Below, piece by piece: positions 17,366 through 25,394 of a stretch of 49,822 bases of DNA. How positions within the stretch are numbered: position 1 is the first letter of the stretch; every line of letters starts with the position of its first letter. The notes beneath the pieces are model-generated. The model searched no databases and was not told where the DNA came from. It worked only from the letters and a program-made list of their open reading frames with translations. A program made the translations under genes and the position numbers. The stretch covers positions 1 to 49,822 of the forward strand of contig NZ_JAGTJJ010000074.1 in the NCBI RefSeq assembly GCF_028435365.1. Reading direction: 5' to 3'. This DNA is from Polyangium jinanense (GTDB taxonomy: Bacteria; Myxococcota; Polyangia; Polyangiales; Polyangiaceae).

Positions 17366-18343
17366 TCAGAAAGAGCCCTGAACCTGTAGATACGGTCCGG
17401 GAGTCATGCGGAGCCCCACCCGTGGCGCCGTCGCCTTCCCCGGAGACCGCCAGAGCAAGTACGTCGTGACCCCGACCCCGGCGCCGGCCAGCGCGAGCGC
17501 GCCGACGCCACTCCAGAAGTACGGGATTTGCTGCACCGCGATCCCATGGAGCTCTTTGCACGCGTCGAGCCCCGGCCTCTCCGCGCAGTACGTCTCGCTC
17601 TCGATGCCATGCTCGCGCCGATACGCAGCCGCCTCCGCATCCACCGAGCCCGCCTTCGCCAGGAGCCCGATTCCCACCCCGAGGCTCACCGCCGCGCCCG
17701 CCCCGGTCGTGATCGCCGCCCAGGGCAACCCCTTCGACGTAGGCCCCGGCGGCGGAACCGCCCCCCTCGCCGGCGCCAGCAAAAGCCGCACGGTATGGGT
17801 GCTCCCCGCGCTCACCTCCACCGTTTGCATCCTCTTGCCCCGGCTTCGCTGCACTTCGATGAGCCGTGTCCCGGGATCGACGAACACCGGGTCCACGAGT
17901 GGTGACGGCCCGACCGGCTTGCCATCCACGAAAACGTCCGCGCCCGGCTCGTCCACCCGAATGGTCAACGTGCCGACATGGCTCTTCGCCTCCTCCAGCA
18001 TCACCCGCGCCCGCGTAAGCTTCTCGGCCGGCCGGTCCTTGGGGTATTCCCGCACGTAATACGTGAGGTGCTCGGCCGCGTCCCTGTACTTCCCGAGACG
18101 CATCTCGCAATCGCCGAGCATCCCGGCGATCTGGTGATGCTTCTTCAAGCTCCACGCCGCGACGAACGCCGCGTGCGCCTCGGCGAATTGCTCGGCGCCA
18201 TAAAGCGCGATCCCCTCCTCGGACAGCTTTCGCGCGCGGTCCGTGGCCACGTCGGGCGGTGACGGCAGCGCCGGGTCGGCGAAGCTTTGGCAGGGCATCA
18301 AAAGGGCGAACCCGAAGAGGCCCATCACGAACGTTCGTCGCAT
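17366..18343 (-). CDS. Exported TPR-PEGA protein
   Basis: A 325-aa envelope protein. Signal peptide MRRTFVMGLFGFALLMPCQSFA (about 1-23, cleavage before DPA). TPR-like repeats (about 35-120, GIALYGAEQFAEAHAAFVAAWSL...GDCEMRLGKYRDAAEHL). A PEGA domain follows (about 126-195: GTLTIRVDEPGADVFVDGKPVGPSP). Two hydrophobic spans lie at about 203-228 and 270-296. The same order of parts is common in myxobacterial PEGA proteins encoded next to kinases. I choose ATG 18343, 2 bp after the stop of the upstream gene, because it puts the signal peptide at the N-terminus; the frame itself is open to 18667. Confidence 0.85.
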   Translation of the reverse strand: MRRTFVMGLFGFALLMPCQSFADPALPSPPDVATDRARKLSEEGIALYGAEQFAEAHAAFVAAWSLKKHHQIAGMLGDCEMRLGKYRDAAEHLTYYVREYPKDRPAEKLTRARVMLEEAKSHVGTLTIRVDEPGADVFVDGKPVGPSPLVDPVFVDPGTRLIEVQRSRGKRMQTVEVSAGSTHTVRLLLAPARGAVPPPGPTSKGLPWAAITTGAGAAVSLGVGIGLLAKAGSVDAEAAAYRREHGIESETYCAERPGLDACKELHGIAVQQIPYFWSGVGALALAGAGVGVTTYLLWRSPGKATAPRVGLRMTPGPYLQVQGSF

Positions 18344-18345
18344 GG

Positions 18346-19089
18346 TCAAAACTCGATTCCCGTCTCCAGCCCCGTCGCGCGAGGCTTCGGTTCGCCCCTC
18401 GGGCGTGTCGGTTTCCACGACGGCCGCTTGGACTGCGAAGCCGCCGCCGGCGGGCCCTGCTTCTCCCATGTCACGGGCTTGTCCGCCTTTGTGCTCGTTT
18501 CCCCTGTCTCCGCGGCTTTCGCCATCCCCTCCGGCGATGGCGCCGCCGCGGGGATCACGGGCCGTGGTACATGCAAGAGCACGAGCGGCGCCGCTCCCTT
18601 CCCCAGCAGCATCCACGTCAATGCCACTCCCACCACGGCCCCCGCGAGGGCGACCACCGGCGCCCACCGCCGCGGTTTCGCCTCGACCACCACGACACGC
18701 TCGACCGGCGCGTCACTCCTCGTCAGCGGCGCGTGGATCCCGGGCAGCGGAGCTTCTTCCTCCACCCCGTCGAAGATCCATTCGGCCCCGTCGGCCGAGC
18801 GCCGGCCCACGAGCGTCGGCTCGGCGCGTGGGTCCACGCCGCTCCCCACGATGACCCTCGGCGGCGCGACTTCTTCCGTTGCTTGGCTCGTGGGGGGCAG
18901 GATCCCCTTCACGTGCACCGAAGGCCCCTTCGATTCCGCGGCTTGGGCGAGCTCGGCGGCCAGCTCCACGCGCATCTCCTCGATCAGCGCGTCGAGCTTC
19001 ACCTCCAGCGATTCGCGGTCCACGGGCTCGCGGGATGGGCGCGACGTCCTCTCATTCCCGGAATCTCCGGAAGAATCGAGACCCTTCAT
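18346..19089 (-). CDS. Single-span membrane protein, function unknown
   Basis: A 247-aa protein and first gene of the minus-strand operon. An N-terminal charged region with a short coiled-coil-like helix (about 25-50, KLDALIEEMRVELAAELAQ) is followed by a low-complexity linker, one clear membrane span (about 140-162, PVVALAGAVVGVALTWMLLG) and a Pro/Lys-rich C-terminal tail ending GLETGIEF. No enzyme motif. The gene order (membrane anchor, PEGA, lipoprotein, kinase, PEGA) suggests a scaffold for the envelope signalling complex (inference). The start at 19089 (MKGLDSSGD) follows the purine run AACAGAGAG; an in-frame upstream start at 19137 is possible. Confidence 0.72.
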   Translation of the reverse strand: MKGLDSSGDSGNERTSRPSREPVDRESLEVKLDALIEEMRVELAAELAQAAESKGPSVHVKGILPPTSQATEEVAPPRVIVGSGVDPRAEPTLVGRRSADGAEWIFDGVEEEAPLPGIHAPLTRSDAPVERVVVVEAKPRRWAPVVALAGAVVGVALTWMLLGKGAAPLVLLHVPRPVIPAAAPSPEGMAKAAETGETSTKADKPVTWEKQGPPAAASQSKRPSWKPTRPRGEPKPRATGLETGIEF

Positions 19090-19151
19090 GCTCTCTGTTC
19101 GCTCTCGCGTCGTCCCCGAAGATCGGCCCCGCCTCATGGACGACGCGCACC

Positions 19152-19181
19152 TTCATAATGGACGCCAATCTTTTGAAGCAA
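19152..19181 (-). promoter_or_regulatory. Candidate promoter of the five-gene signalling operon
   Basis: On the minus strand, TTGCTT (19181-19176) and TATGAA (19157-19152) are 18 bp apart in a locally A/T-rich patch, upstream of both possible starts of the first gene. Confidence 0.35.
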
Positions 19182-19315
19182 CCTAAAAATAATTCATGCC
19201 GCCGCGGGAAGGCGCGCCCGTAGCTTTGCCCACGGGCCTTCACGCTACCGGATGCACTTCGTATTCGCCGCAATCACACATTGCGGGAGCGAGCGCCCGC
19301 GCCTCCATCCCCCTC

Positions 19316-19345
19316 TTGCCTCGCTGCCCGCCCTTCGGTTAGGCT
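19316..19345 (+). promoter_or_regulatory. Candidate pglX promoter
   Basis: TTGCCT (19316-19321), an 18-bp spacer and TAGGCT (19340-19345), followed by CCCCGCC, 18 bp before the pglX ATG. It shares its layout with the candidate promoters before orf8037 and pglY. Confidence 0.4.
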
Positions 19346-19363
19346 CCCCGCCGTTCGTCCGCC

Positions 19364-22300
19364 ATGCACAAACTTTCCTCCCTCCCGCCCCTCACCGAGC
19401 CCGAATCCTTCGTCCGCGCGATGGCCAAGCTCCACCGCCGTCTCGCCGAGGATCTCCGCCAGCGCGCCGCCGACCCTCGGGTCGACCCTTCGCTTCGCGA
19501 AGCGCACGCCGCCGATCGCAAGCAAGGTCGCACGGGCGAACCCTTCGAGACGTACCGCGAGGCCTTTTGTGATCAGGTCGCGGCGAGCTGGGTCCTTTGC
19601 GCGGTCTTTGCGCGCACGCTGGAGGATCGCGGGTATCTGCCGCATCGGCTGGCCGGCCCCGGCGCGACGGAGCGGCAGGCGATGTTCCGCGCGTCGTTCA
19701 AGTACCTGGGCGATCGTGATTACCTGCTGCACGTCTTCGACGCGATTTCCCTTTTGCCGGGCGGGCGTGAGGTGTTCGGGCCGGGGTATGCGCCGCTGTG
19801 GCGGCTCGGTCCGACGTCGCGGGCGATTGGCGAGCTTCTGGACGAGCTTCGTGCGGAGGAGAAGGGTGCGCTGCGGTATTCGTTCGGGCGTCCTTCGGGG
19901 GAAGCGGAGCACGAGGGGGCGTCGACGCGGTACCTCGGGGATCTGTATCAGGACCTGAACGAGGGGGTGCGGAAGCGGTATGCGCTGCTGCAGACGCCCG
20001 ATTTCGTGGAGCGGTTCCTGCTCGACAACACGCTCGATCCGGCGATCCGTGAGCGCGGGGTGGCGGTGACGGTGCTGGATCCGGCGTGTGGATCGGGGCA
20101 CTTGCTGCTGGGTGCGTACGATCGTCTGTTCGAGGCGCGGCTGCGGGCGGAGCCTGGGAAGCCGGTGGCGGAGACGGCGCGGAAGGCGCTGTCGCAGGTG
20201 TATGGGGTCGATCTGAATCCGTACGCCTCGGCGATGTCACGGTTCCGGTTGCTCTTGAGTTACCTCGACAAGGCCGGCATCACGAGGCTGGAGGAGGTGC
20301 CCGAGCGCCTACCCTTGCAGGTCTACGTGGGGGATTCGCTGCTGGCGGGCCTGTCCGAGATGCAGGTGGGGTTTGGGGATCTGTTTGCGCGGCAGGGGCA
20401 GGAGGTCGCGGGGTTCGAGCGGGGGCCGGTGTTTTCGCTGTTCGATACGGCGGCGGATGTGCTGCTGAAGAAGACGCGGTTCGATGTGGTGGTGGCGAAT
20501 CCGCCGTACATCACGGAAAAGGATGCGCAGAAGCGGGAGTTGATTCGGAAGCGGTACAAGGCGGCGTCGGGGAAGTATGCGCTTTCGGCTCCGTTTGCGG
20601 AGCGGATCTTTCAGTTGGGGAACGAGGGGGCTTGGACGGGGCAGATCACGGCGAACTCGTTCATGAAGCGGGAGTTTGGCAGCGCGCTCGTCGAGCAGGT
20701 GCTGAAGGAACTCGATTTGACGGAGGTCATCGATACCTCGAATGCTTATATTCCGGGCCATGGGACGCCGACTGTGATCCTATTCGGGCGGATGCAGCGG
20801 CCGATTGATGCGAAGGTGCGCGTGGTGATGGGCAGCCGCGGGGAGCCAACGACGCCGGATGTGCCCGCGGAGGGGAAAGTTTGGTCGGCGATTGCGGACC
20901 ATCATCGGGAGGTGAGGTTCGAGAACGAGTTCATCACCGTGGCGGAGGTAGAGCGGGAGAAGCTCGCGAAACATCCGTGGAGTATTGGAGGGGGTGGGGC
21001 GGCGGATTTGAAGGATCTCCTGGAGGAGCGGGCGGAAAAGAAGCTCGGAGACCTTGTCCAGAGCATCGGCATCAGTGCTGTCACGGGGGAGGATGACGTT
21101 TATCTCCGGGCGAGACGTGCATACTTGCGAATTCCGGAGCAGTTTACCCGGCAGCTCATCGAGGGGGATCTGGTTCGAGACTGGGCAATCGCGGAATCAG
21201 ACTACGTGCTCTTTCCCTATGATGGGGACTTGAACCGCCTGCCCTTGGAGGCTGTGCCCGGCGGGCTCGCGCATCTTTGGCCTTACAAGCATATCATCAA
21301 CAAGCGAAAGCGTTTCGGCGTGCCTATGGTGCAACGCGGGTTGACATGGTATGAGCTGCAGGAGCTTTATGCCGACAAGCTGCGGACCCCGCTCTCCATT
21401 AGCTTCGCCTTCGTGTCCACCCACAACCACTTCGTCCTCGACCGCGGCGGCAAGGTATTCAAGCAGACGGCCCCCATCATCAAGCTGCCTGAAGGCGCAA
21501 CCGAGGCAGAGCATCTGGTGCTCCTGGGTTATCTTAACAGCTCGACAGCATGCTTCTGGATGAAGCAAGCCTGTACTAAAAAGGGCGAGGGTGGTGGTGC
21601 GCGTGTTGCCGGCGGATTTTCAATCATGGGTACCGAGGAGTGGAAGAATAACTTCGAATTTAGCGGAACTGCGCTCCTCAATATGCCAGTGCCTCCCGGA
21701 ACGGCCCCTCTGCCCTGGGCCAAGGCACTCATCGAACAAGCCAACAAGGCGGCCGAGTTGGCACCGCAGCGAGCACTTGCGTCGCTTTTATCAAGTGAGC
21801 CGACCGCAAGCGCGCTGCGTAGCCGTCTTGCCTCAATGCAACGCGCACATGAGCTATGTCGCAATATCGCTTGCGCTCTTCAAGAGGAGCTGGATTGGGT
21901 TGTCTACCGAATTTTAAGTTTTCCCGTCCCGCCGAGTAACATCGGAGTTGATGATATCGAGGAACTTTTGCCGGCATGTAGGCCAGTAGAGATCCTCGTC
22001 GCGGAGCGGCTGAAGCAAGGCGAGAATACCGAATGGTTCGAACGCTTTGGGCGAACGCCAAGCACCCTCGAAGACGCGGTCACACGTTATCCGGCACGAG
22101 CAGAGTTGATCAGGGAACGCGTACGGTGCATTCGTCAACACAAGGAGCTCCAATTACTTGAGCGCCTCGAATACAAGCGTCGCTGGGAACCCTTCGATTG
22201 GGACGGTGCCGTCTGCGAGGCATGTGAGTCCTGGCTCCTCGACCGCACCGAATCCTTCTTCCGCTCCCGCGACCCCCGCCCCCTCCCCATCCGCACCCTC

Positions 22301-23302
22301 GCCGCCGAGCTGAACCACGATCCCAAAGTCCGCGCCGTCGCCGAAGTCCTCACCCATTCCAGCACCTTCGACCTCGAATCCCTCCTGGCCGACCTCCTCC
22401 AAAAGGAATCCGTCTCCTCCGCCACCTGCCAGGTCTACACCGACGAGGGCATCGAAACCCGCCGCGCGTGGGAGCGCGTCTGGGACCTTCAACGGCGCGA
22501 GGACGCCGGCGAAACCGTTTCCATCGAACCTCCCCCCAAGTACGACCAGAAAGACTTCGAAAACGCCGCCACCGTCTGGCGCCACCGCGGCAAGCTCGAC
22601 GTCCCCAAGGAACGATTCATCGCCTACCCCACCGCCACCCCGCCCGCCGGCGCCTCCGGAAAGGCCGGCCTCGTGTTCGGCTGGGCCGGCTGGGACCACC
22701 TGCAAAAGCTCCAGGCCTCAATCGAGCTCTGGCAGGAGGAAATGGGCCTCCACGGCGGCGACGTCCTCCCCCGCGCCACCCGCAAGGACCGCGAAGAATC
22801 CCTCGGCCCCGCCGCCGCGACCGACGACGCCCTCGCCCGCGATGCCGCGGCCCGTCACAAGCTCGCCCCCCTCCTGCAAACCATGGTCGACCTGCTCCCC
22901 TGGGTCCGCCAATGGCACGACGAGGACGGCGAGACCGCGAGCCAATTCGAGGCCTACGTGTCCGAAGAGGCGCGCAAGATCGAGATGTCCCTCGACGAAG
23001 CGAGAACCTACCGCAGGCCCGCGCGCACGCAGACGCGTGGCCGCAAGCCTGCGTCCGCGTCCGCCTCCGCCTCCGCTTCCGCGTCCGCGTCCGCTTCCGC
23101 CCCCGCGTCCGCCTCCGCGATTCTGGAGGCCGTTCGGGCGGCGGATGGCGGGGCCGGCGTGGCCGTGGCCGGGCTCGCGGAGTCGCTGTCGATGAGCGCG
23201 GCGGCAATCAAGAAGGCCGTGGATGCGCTCGTCGAGGAGGGAAAACTCGTCGAGCGGAAGAAGCGGCCGAGGATGGTGTCCGTCGCGGGGGATGCAGGGT
23301 AA
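19364..23302 (+). CDS. pglX: BREX type 2 adenine-specific DNA methyltransferase PglX
   Basis: A 1312-aa Eco57I-like gamma-type N6-adenine methyltransferase that marks host DNA for BREX. SAM-binding motif I VLDPACGSGHLLL is at about 237-249, catalytic NPPY at about 379-382. Residues about 560-945 form the probable target-recognition region. Its DNA (about 21050-22190) uses A/T-ending codons far more than the rest of the gene, suggesting a swapped module. The C-terminus is unusual: an Ala/Ser linker encoded by a TCCGCN hexamer run (23053-23119) joins a winged-helix-like domain (about 1254-1312, VAVAGLAESLSMSAAAIKKAV...LVERKKRPRM). pglX stands alone between two minus-strand blocks. Confidence 0.93.
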   Translation: MHKLSSLPPLTEPESFVRAMAKLHRRLAEDLRQRAADPRVDPSLREAHAADRKQGRTGEPFETYREAFCDQVAASWVLCAVFARTLEDRGYLPHRLAGPGATERQAMFRASFKYLGDRDYLLHVFDAISLLPGGREVFGPGYAPLWRLGPTSRAIGELLDELRAEEKGALRYSFGRPSGEAEHEGASTRYLGDLYQDLNEGVRKRYALLQTPDFVERFLLDNTLDPAIRERGVAVTVLDPACGSGHLLLGAYDRLFEARLRAEPGKPVAETARKALSQVYGVDLNPYASAMSRFRLLLSYLDKAGITRLEEVPERLPLQVYVGDSLLAGLSEMQVGFGDLFARQGQEVAGFERGPVFSLFDTAADVLLKKTRFDVVVANPPYITEKDAQKRELIRKRYKAASGKYALSAPFAERIFQLGNEGAWTGQITANSFMKREFGSALVEQVLKELDLTEVIDTSNAYIPGHGTPTVILFGRMQRPIDAKVRVVMGSRGEPTTPDVPAEGKVWSAIADHHREVRFENEFITVAEVEREKLAKHPWSIGGGGAADLKDLLEERAEKKLGDLVQSIGISAVTGEDDVYLRARRAYLRIPEQFTRQLIEGDLVRDWAIAESDYVLFPYDGDLNRLPLEAVPGGLAHLWPYKHIINKRKRFGVPMVQRGLTWYELQELYADKLRTPLSISFAFVSTHNHFVLDRGGKVFKQTAPIIKLPEGATEAEHLVLLGYLNSSTACFWMKQACTKKGEGGGARVAGGFSIMGTEEWKNNFEFSGTALLNMPVPPGTAPLPWAKALIEQANKAAELAPQRALASLLSSEPTASALRSRLASMQRAHELCRNIACALQEELDWVVYRILSFPVPPSNIGVDDIEELLPACRPVEILVAERLKQGENTEWFERFGRTPSTLEDAVTRYPARAELIRERVRCIRQHKELQLLERLEYKRRWEPFDWDGAVCEACESWLLDRTESFFRSRDPRPLPIRTLAAELNHDPKVRAVAEVLTHSSTFDLESLLADLLQKESVSSATCQVYTDEGIETRRAWERVWDLQRREDAGETVSIEPPPKYDQKDFENAATVWRHRGKLDVPKERFIAYPTATPPAGASGKAGLVFGWAGWDHLQKLQASIELWQEEMGLHGGDVLPRATRKDREESLGPAAATDDALARDAAARHKLAPLLQTMVDLLPWVRQWHDEDGETASQFEAYVSEEARKIEMSLDEARTYRRPARTQTRGRKPASASASASASASASASAPASASAILEAVRAADGGAGVAVAGLAESLSMSAAAIKKAVDALVEEGKLVERKKRPRMVSVAGDAG
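23053..23119 (+). repeat. TCCGCN hexamer microsatellite inside pglX
   Basis: About eleven consecutive hexamers of the form TCCGC(C/G/T), with one interruption encoding Pro, give an (Ala-Ser)n linker of about 25 residues. Gain or loss of whole units keeps the reading frame, so slippage would change linker length rather than switch the gene off. Confidence 0.85.
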
Positions 23303-23341
23303 CGAAGCGAAGGAGAGGCGTGCGTTCGCCCTCCCCACCCA

Positions 23342-23637
23342 TCACCCGCCCTCCCCGCCCTCCCCGCGCGCCTGTCCTGCGTGTCACCCGCTCCCGCGGA
23401 GCGGGATCACCAACTTCCACACGTGTCACCTCCGCGAGCCACACCCGCGTGGCACCGGTGACGCGTGTCACCCGCCCTTTCCGAGCGCCGGGACGGCCTG
23501 CCACGTGTATCCATGCAACGACGAGCACGAATTCGCCCGCTGCCACACGTATCATCTGCCCGACCCGAACAGCCCCCGCGACGGACACACGTGCCAGGCA
23601 CCGTGCCGGCACAGGACCACCACCTGACACGTGTGGA
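23342..23637 (+). repeat. R2 repeat, copy b (296 bp)
   Basis: Second copy of the sequence at 7318-7614, in the same orientation and similar throughout. It starts 39 bp after the pglX stop codon. It carries CACACGTGTCAC, GGTGAC/GTCACC (4-bp gap) and a terminal ACACGTGT palindrome. One frame encodes a Cys/His-rich peptide, but the corresponding frame of copy a is broken by a 1-bp difference, and nearly all codon differences change the amino acid, so I do not call a gene. Confidence 0.8.
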
Positions 23638-23675
23638 ACCCCCAAAACGAGCAGGAAATCGGCAATGGAAACAAA

Positions 23676-23728
23676 AAACCCCCTCTCCAGCGAGAGGGGG
23701 TTTCGGGGGTGAGAAGGTCTCACCCCCG
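23676..23728 (-). terminator. Double-hairpin terminator between pglX and the minus-strand block
   Basis: Two adjacent perfect stems. AAACCCCCTCTC (23676-23687) pairs with GAGAGGGGGTTT (23692-23703) over a 4-nt loop. CGGGGGTGAGA (23704-23714) pairs with TCTCACCCCCG (23718-23728) over a 3-nt loop. On the minus strand the first stem is followed by TTTTTTGT, a classical rho-independent terminator for the 23754-27706 operon. It may also stop rightward transcripts. Confidence 0.8.
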
Positions 23729-23753
23729 CGAAAGCGTACGTCTCAGCTCGACT

Positions 23754-24440
23754 TCACCCCACCGGCTCCGCCGGCTCCGCCCCCTTCTTGCCCGACGCCC
23801 GGCTCCGCGTCGGAATCACCTCGTGGATGTCGACCTCGCGCAGCCCGTGACCCTTGTAAAGCCGCTTCAAATTCGCGAGCTCCATCTGCGCGGCCCGCCC
23901 GAGCGCGGTCCGCACCCGCCCGAGCATCTCGAGCTGCGTCTTTGCGGCCATGGCCGGCTCCACCTTCGCCCGCAGCAATGCTGCCGCTTCCTCGACGGTG
24001 TTTGCGGCCGCCTCCCGCACGTCCCCGGGCAGACGCGGATGCACCTGCCTCCGGAGCAGCGAAACCAGAAGCTCCATCCGCCGCGGCTGCGTGGCGACGT
24101 CCCCGTCCGTGTAGAGCGCGATTCCCCCGGGGAAAAGCAGGCTCAGGTGCGGATCCACCGCCGGCCGCCCGAGCGCGTTCCAGATGTCGTCCGACACCTT
24201 GCCGAGCAACTTGTCGGCCTTGCCGTTCTCCGCCGAAAGCGCCGCGAGCGCCGGTCCCGCCTTGGCCTCGACCTCGGCGATCTGGGCCTCCACGTTGCTC
24301 ACCACGGCGAGCACAGGCCCGAGCCGCTGCTCGGCGAGCGCCTGAAACGTCCCGCCCCGCACGACAGCGCGGTCGTACGTCGTGCGGGTGTCCGCGAAAA
24401 TGTCCTTTACCGGGGCACGCTTGCGAATGACCTCACCCAT
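23754..24440 (-). CDS. Helical hypothetical protein, third gene of the ATPase/DUF4276 block
   Basis: I do not recognise this 228-aa protein. It has no signal peptide or membrane span. The N-terminal ~100 residues are helical (LGPVLAVVSNVEAQIAEVEAKAGPALAAL). A short segment PHLSLLFPGGIALYTDGD sits in the middle. The C-terminal part is helical again (AAANTVEEAAALLRAKVEPAMAAKTQLEML) and ends in a basic tail. The start is well supported by GGGAGG 5 bp before the ATG. It begins 72 bp after the DUF4276-like gene and ends in the double-hairpin terminator, so it probably shares the transcript. It could be an independent gene; paralogues of similar style may exist in related genomes, which I cannot check here. 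Confidence 0.72.
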   Translation of the reverse strand: MGEVIRKRAPVKDIFADTRTTYDRAVVRGGTFQALAEQRLGPVLAVVSNVEAQIAEVEAKAGPALAALSAENGKADKLLGKVSDDIWNALGRPAVDPHLSLLFPGGIALYTDGDVATQPRRMELLVSLLRRQVHPRLPGDVREAAANTVEEAAALLRAKVEPAMAAKTQLEMLGRVRTALGRAAQMELANLKRLYKGHGLREVDIHEVIPTRSRASGKKGAEPAEPVG

Positions 24441-24512
24441 GAGAACCTCCCTTTCTGGGGGGCGACGAGCGCCTCGGACGGGAGCGGGAGCAAAGGGTGG
24501 GCCAGGAGGCCG

Positions 24513-25394
24513 TTACACGTTCCGCAGCAGGTGCCCCTTGCGGGGAGGCCACGTCAACGGGTGCGTGGCGCCGGCGAACCGCTGGGCGACGGCGGGCTCC
24601 TCGAGGGCATCGGCGAGGTCGTGGATCAGGGAGCGTACGAACTGGGCATGCGTGGACGTCGCCAGAACGGCGGGCCAGTCGAGCTTCGAGAGCGCGTTTC
24701 GTCCGCCTCCCGTTTCCTTGTAGGCCTGCGCCTTGGTCCCCGTGGGATCGCAGAGAAACTGGACGTACCGCTTCGGGTGCCGCGCCCGATCCGCCGACGC
24801 CCAGGGAGGTAACGCATGCTTGTTGACGCGGTTCGGGGGGGCGAGGAACGCGGGGTCGCTGACCTGGAACGACGACTCCGTGTTGTTCGTCGTCGCATCG
24901 AACGTCGAAGCGCGCGTCGCGCCAGCGCGCGTGAGGGCGGCAGGTTCGGCGAGGAAATAGGCCTCGACCATGGGGCTGAGGAGGTGGAACGAGCAGCGGT
25001 CGCGCACACGCCCGAGGGCCCTCTCCCGCGCGTCCTGGGCGGGATAACGACGCTCGAGGTGGGTCTCGAGGGCGGTCCGCACGTATTGGATGGCCCGCTC
25101 GGGCCACGGTAGGTTGTCGAGCTCGAGGTCATCGACGAGCACCACGTAATCGGGGGGAGGCTCGTCGCGACGGCCAGGGTCGACTTCGGCCACCAGCGCT
25201 TGCGCGAGCTTCTCCGCCGCCGTGGGTTTCTCCTCCGTGCCTCGAAGCGGCGTTTCGAGGAGCGCATTCGAGGTGAAGCTGTCCTTCGGCGGACGCACGA
25301 CGAACGTCACCTTCTCCTTCGGGAAGAGCTGCGCCAAGGACTGGTCGAGGGCCACTTCGGTCTTGCCGGTGACGATCAAGACGACCCGCTTCAT
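24513..25394 (-). CDS. DUF4276/Toprim-like protein coupled to a dual ATPase
   Basis: A 293-aa protein with the hallmarks of the DUF4276 (Toprim-related) group: an N-terminal strand followed by GKTE (residues 10-13; the usual motif is EGxTE), an acidic strand DYVVLVDDLELDNLP (about 82-97) that would supply the metal-binding aspartates, and MVEAYFLAEP (about 138-148), matching the family's EAWLLAD-like helix. Toprim-related proteins are commonly nucleases or nucleotidyl-phosphate hydrolysing effectors paired with ABC/OLD-type ATPases. The ATG at 25394 overlaps the stop codon of the ATPase gene (ATGA), so the two are translated together and probably form a complex. Family call moderately sure; effector activity inferred. 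Confidence 0.75.
   Translation of the reverse strand: MKRVVLIVTGKTEVALDQSLAQLFPKEKVTFVVRPPKDSFTSNALLETPLRGTEEKPTAAEKLAQALVAEVDPGRRDEPPPDYVVLVDDLELDNLPWPERAIQYVRTALETHLERRYPAQDARERALGRVRDRCSFHLLSPMVEAYFLAEPAALTRAGATRASTFDATTNNTESSFQVSDPAFLAPPNRVNKHALPPWASADRARHPKRYVQFLCDPTGTKAQAYKETGGGRNALSKLDWPAVLATSTHAQFVRSLIHDLADALEEPAVAQRFAGATHPLTWPPRKGHLLRNV

Larger units (their letters stand above)
19090..19363. other. Divergent intergenic region, signalling operon / pglX
   Basis: 274 bp without a gene. It holds an A/T-rich patch near 19150-19200 that carries the leftward promoter candidate and the rightward pglX promoter candidate at 19316-19345. No repeat copy or hairpin of note was seen. Confidence 0.6.

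Noticed and set aside
23223..23627. Cys/His-rich 134-codon open frame over the end of pglX and R2 copy b (HTCHLREP, CHTYHLPDP, HTCQAPC).
   Set aside because: The frame is broken in R2 copy a by a 1-bp difference. Of the codon differences over the aligned part only about one is silent, the reverse of what a conserved protein shows. Half of the frame overlaps pglX.
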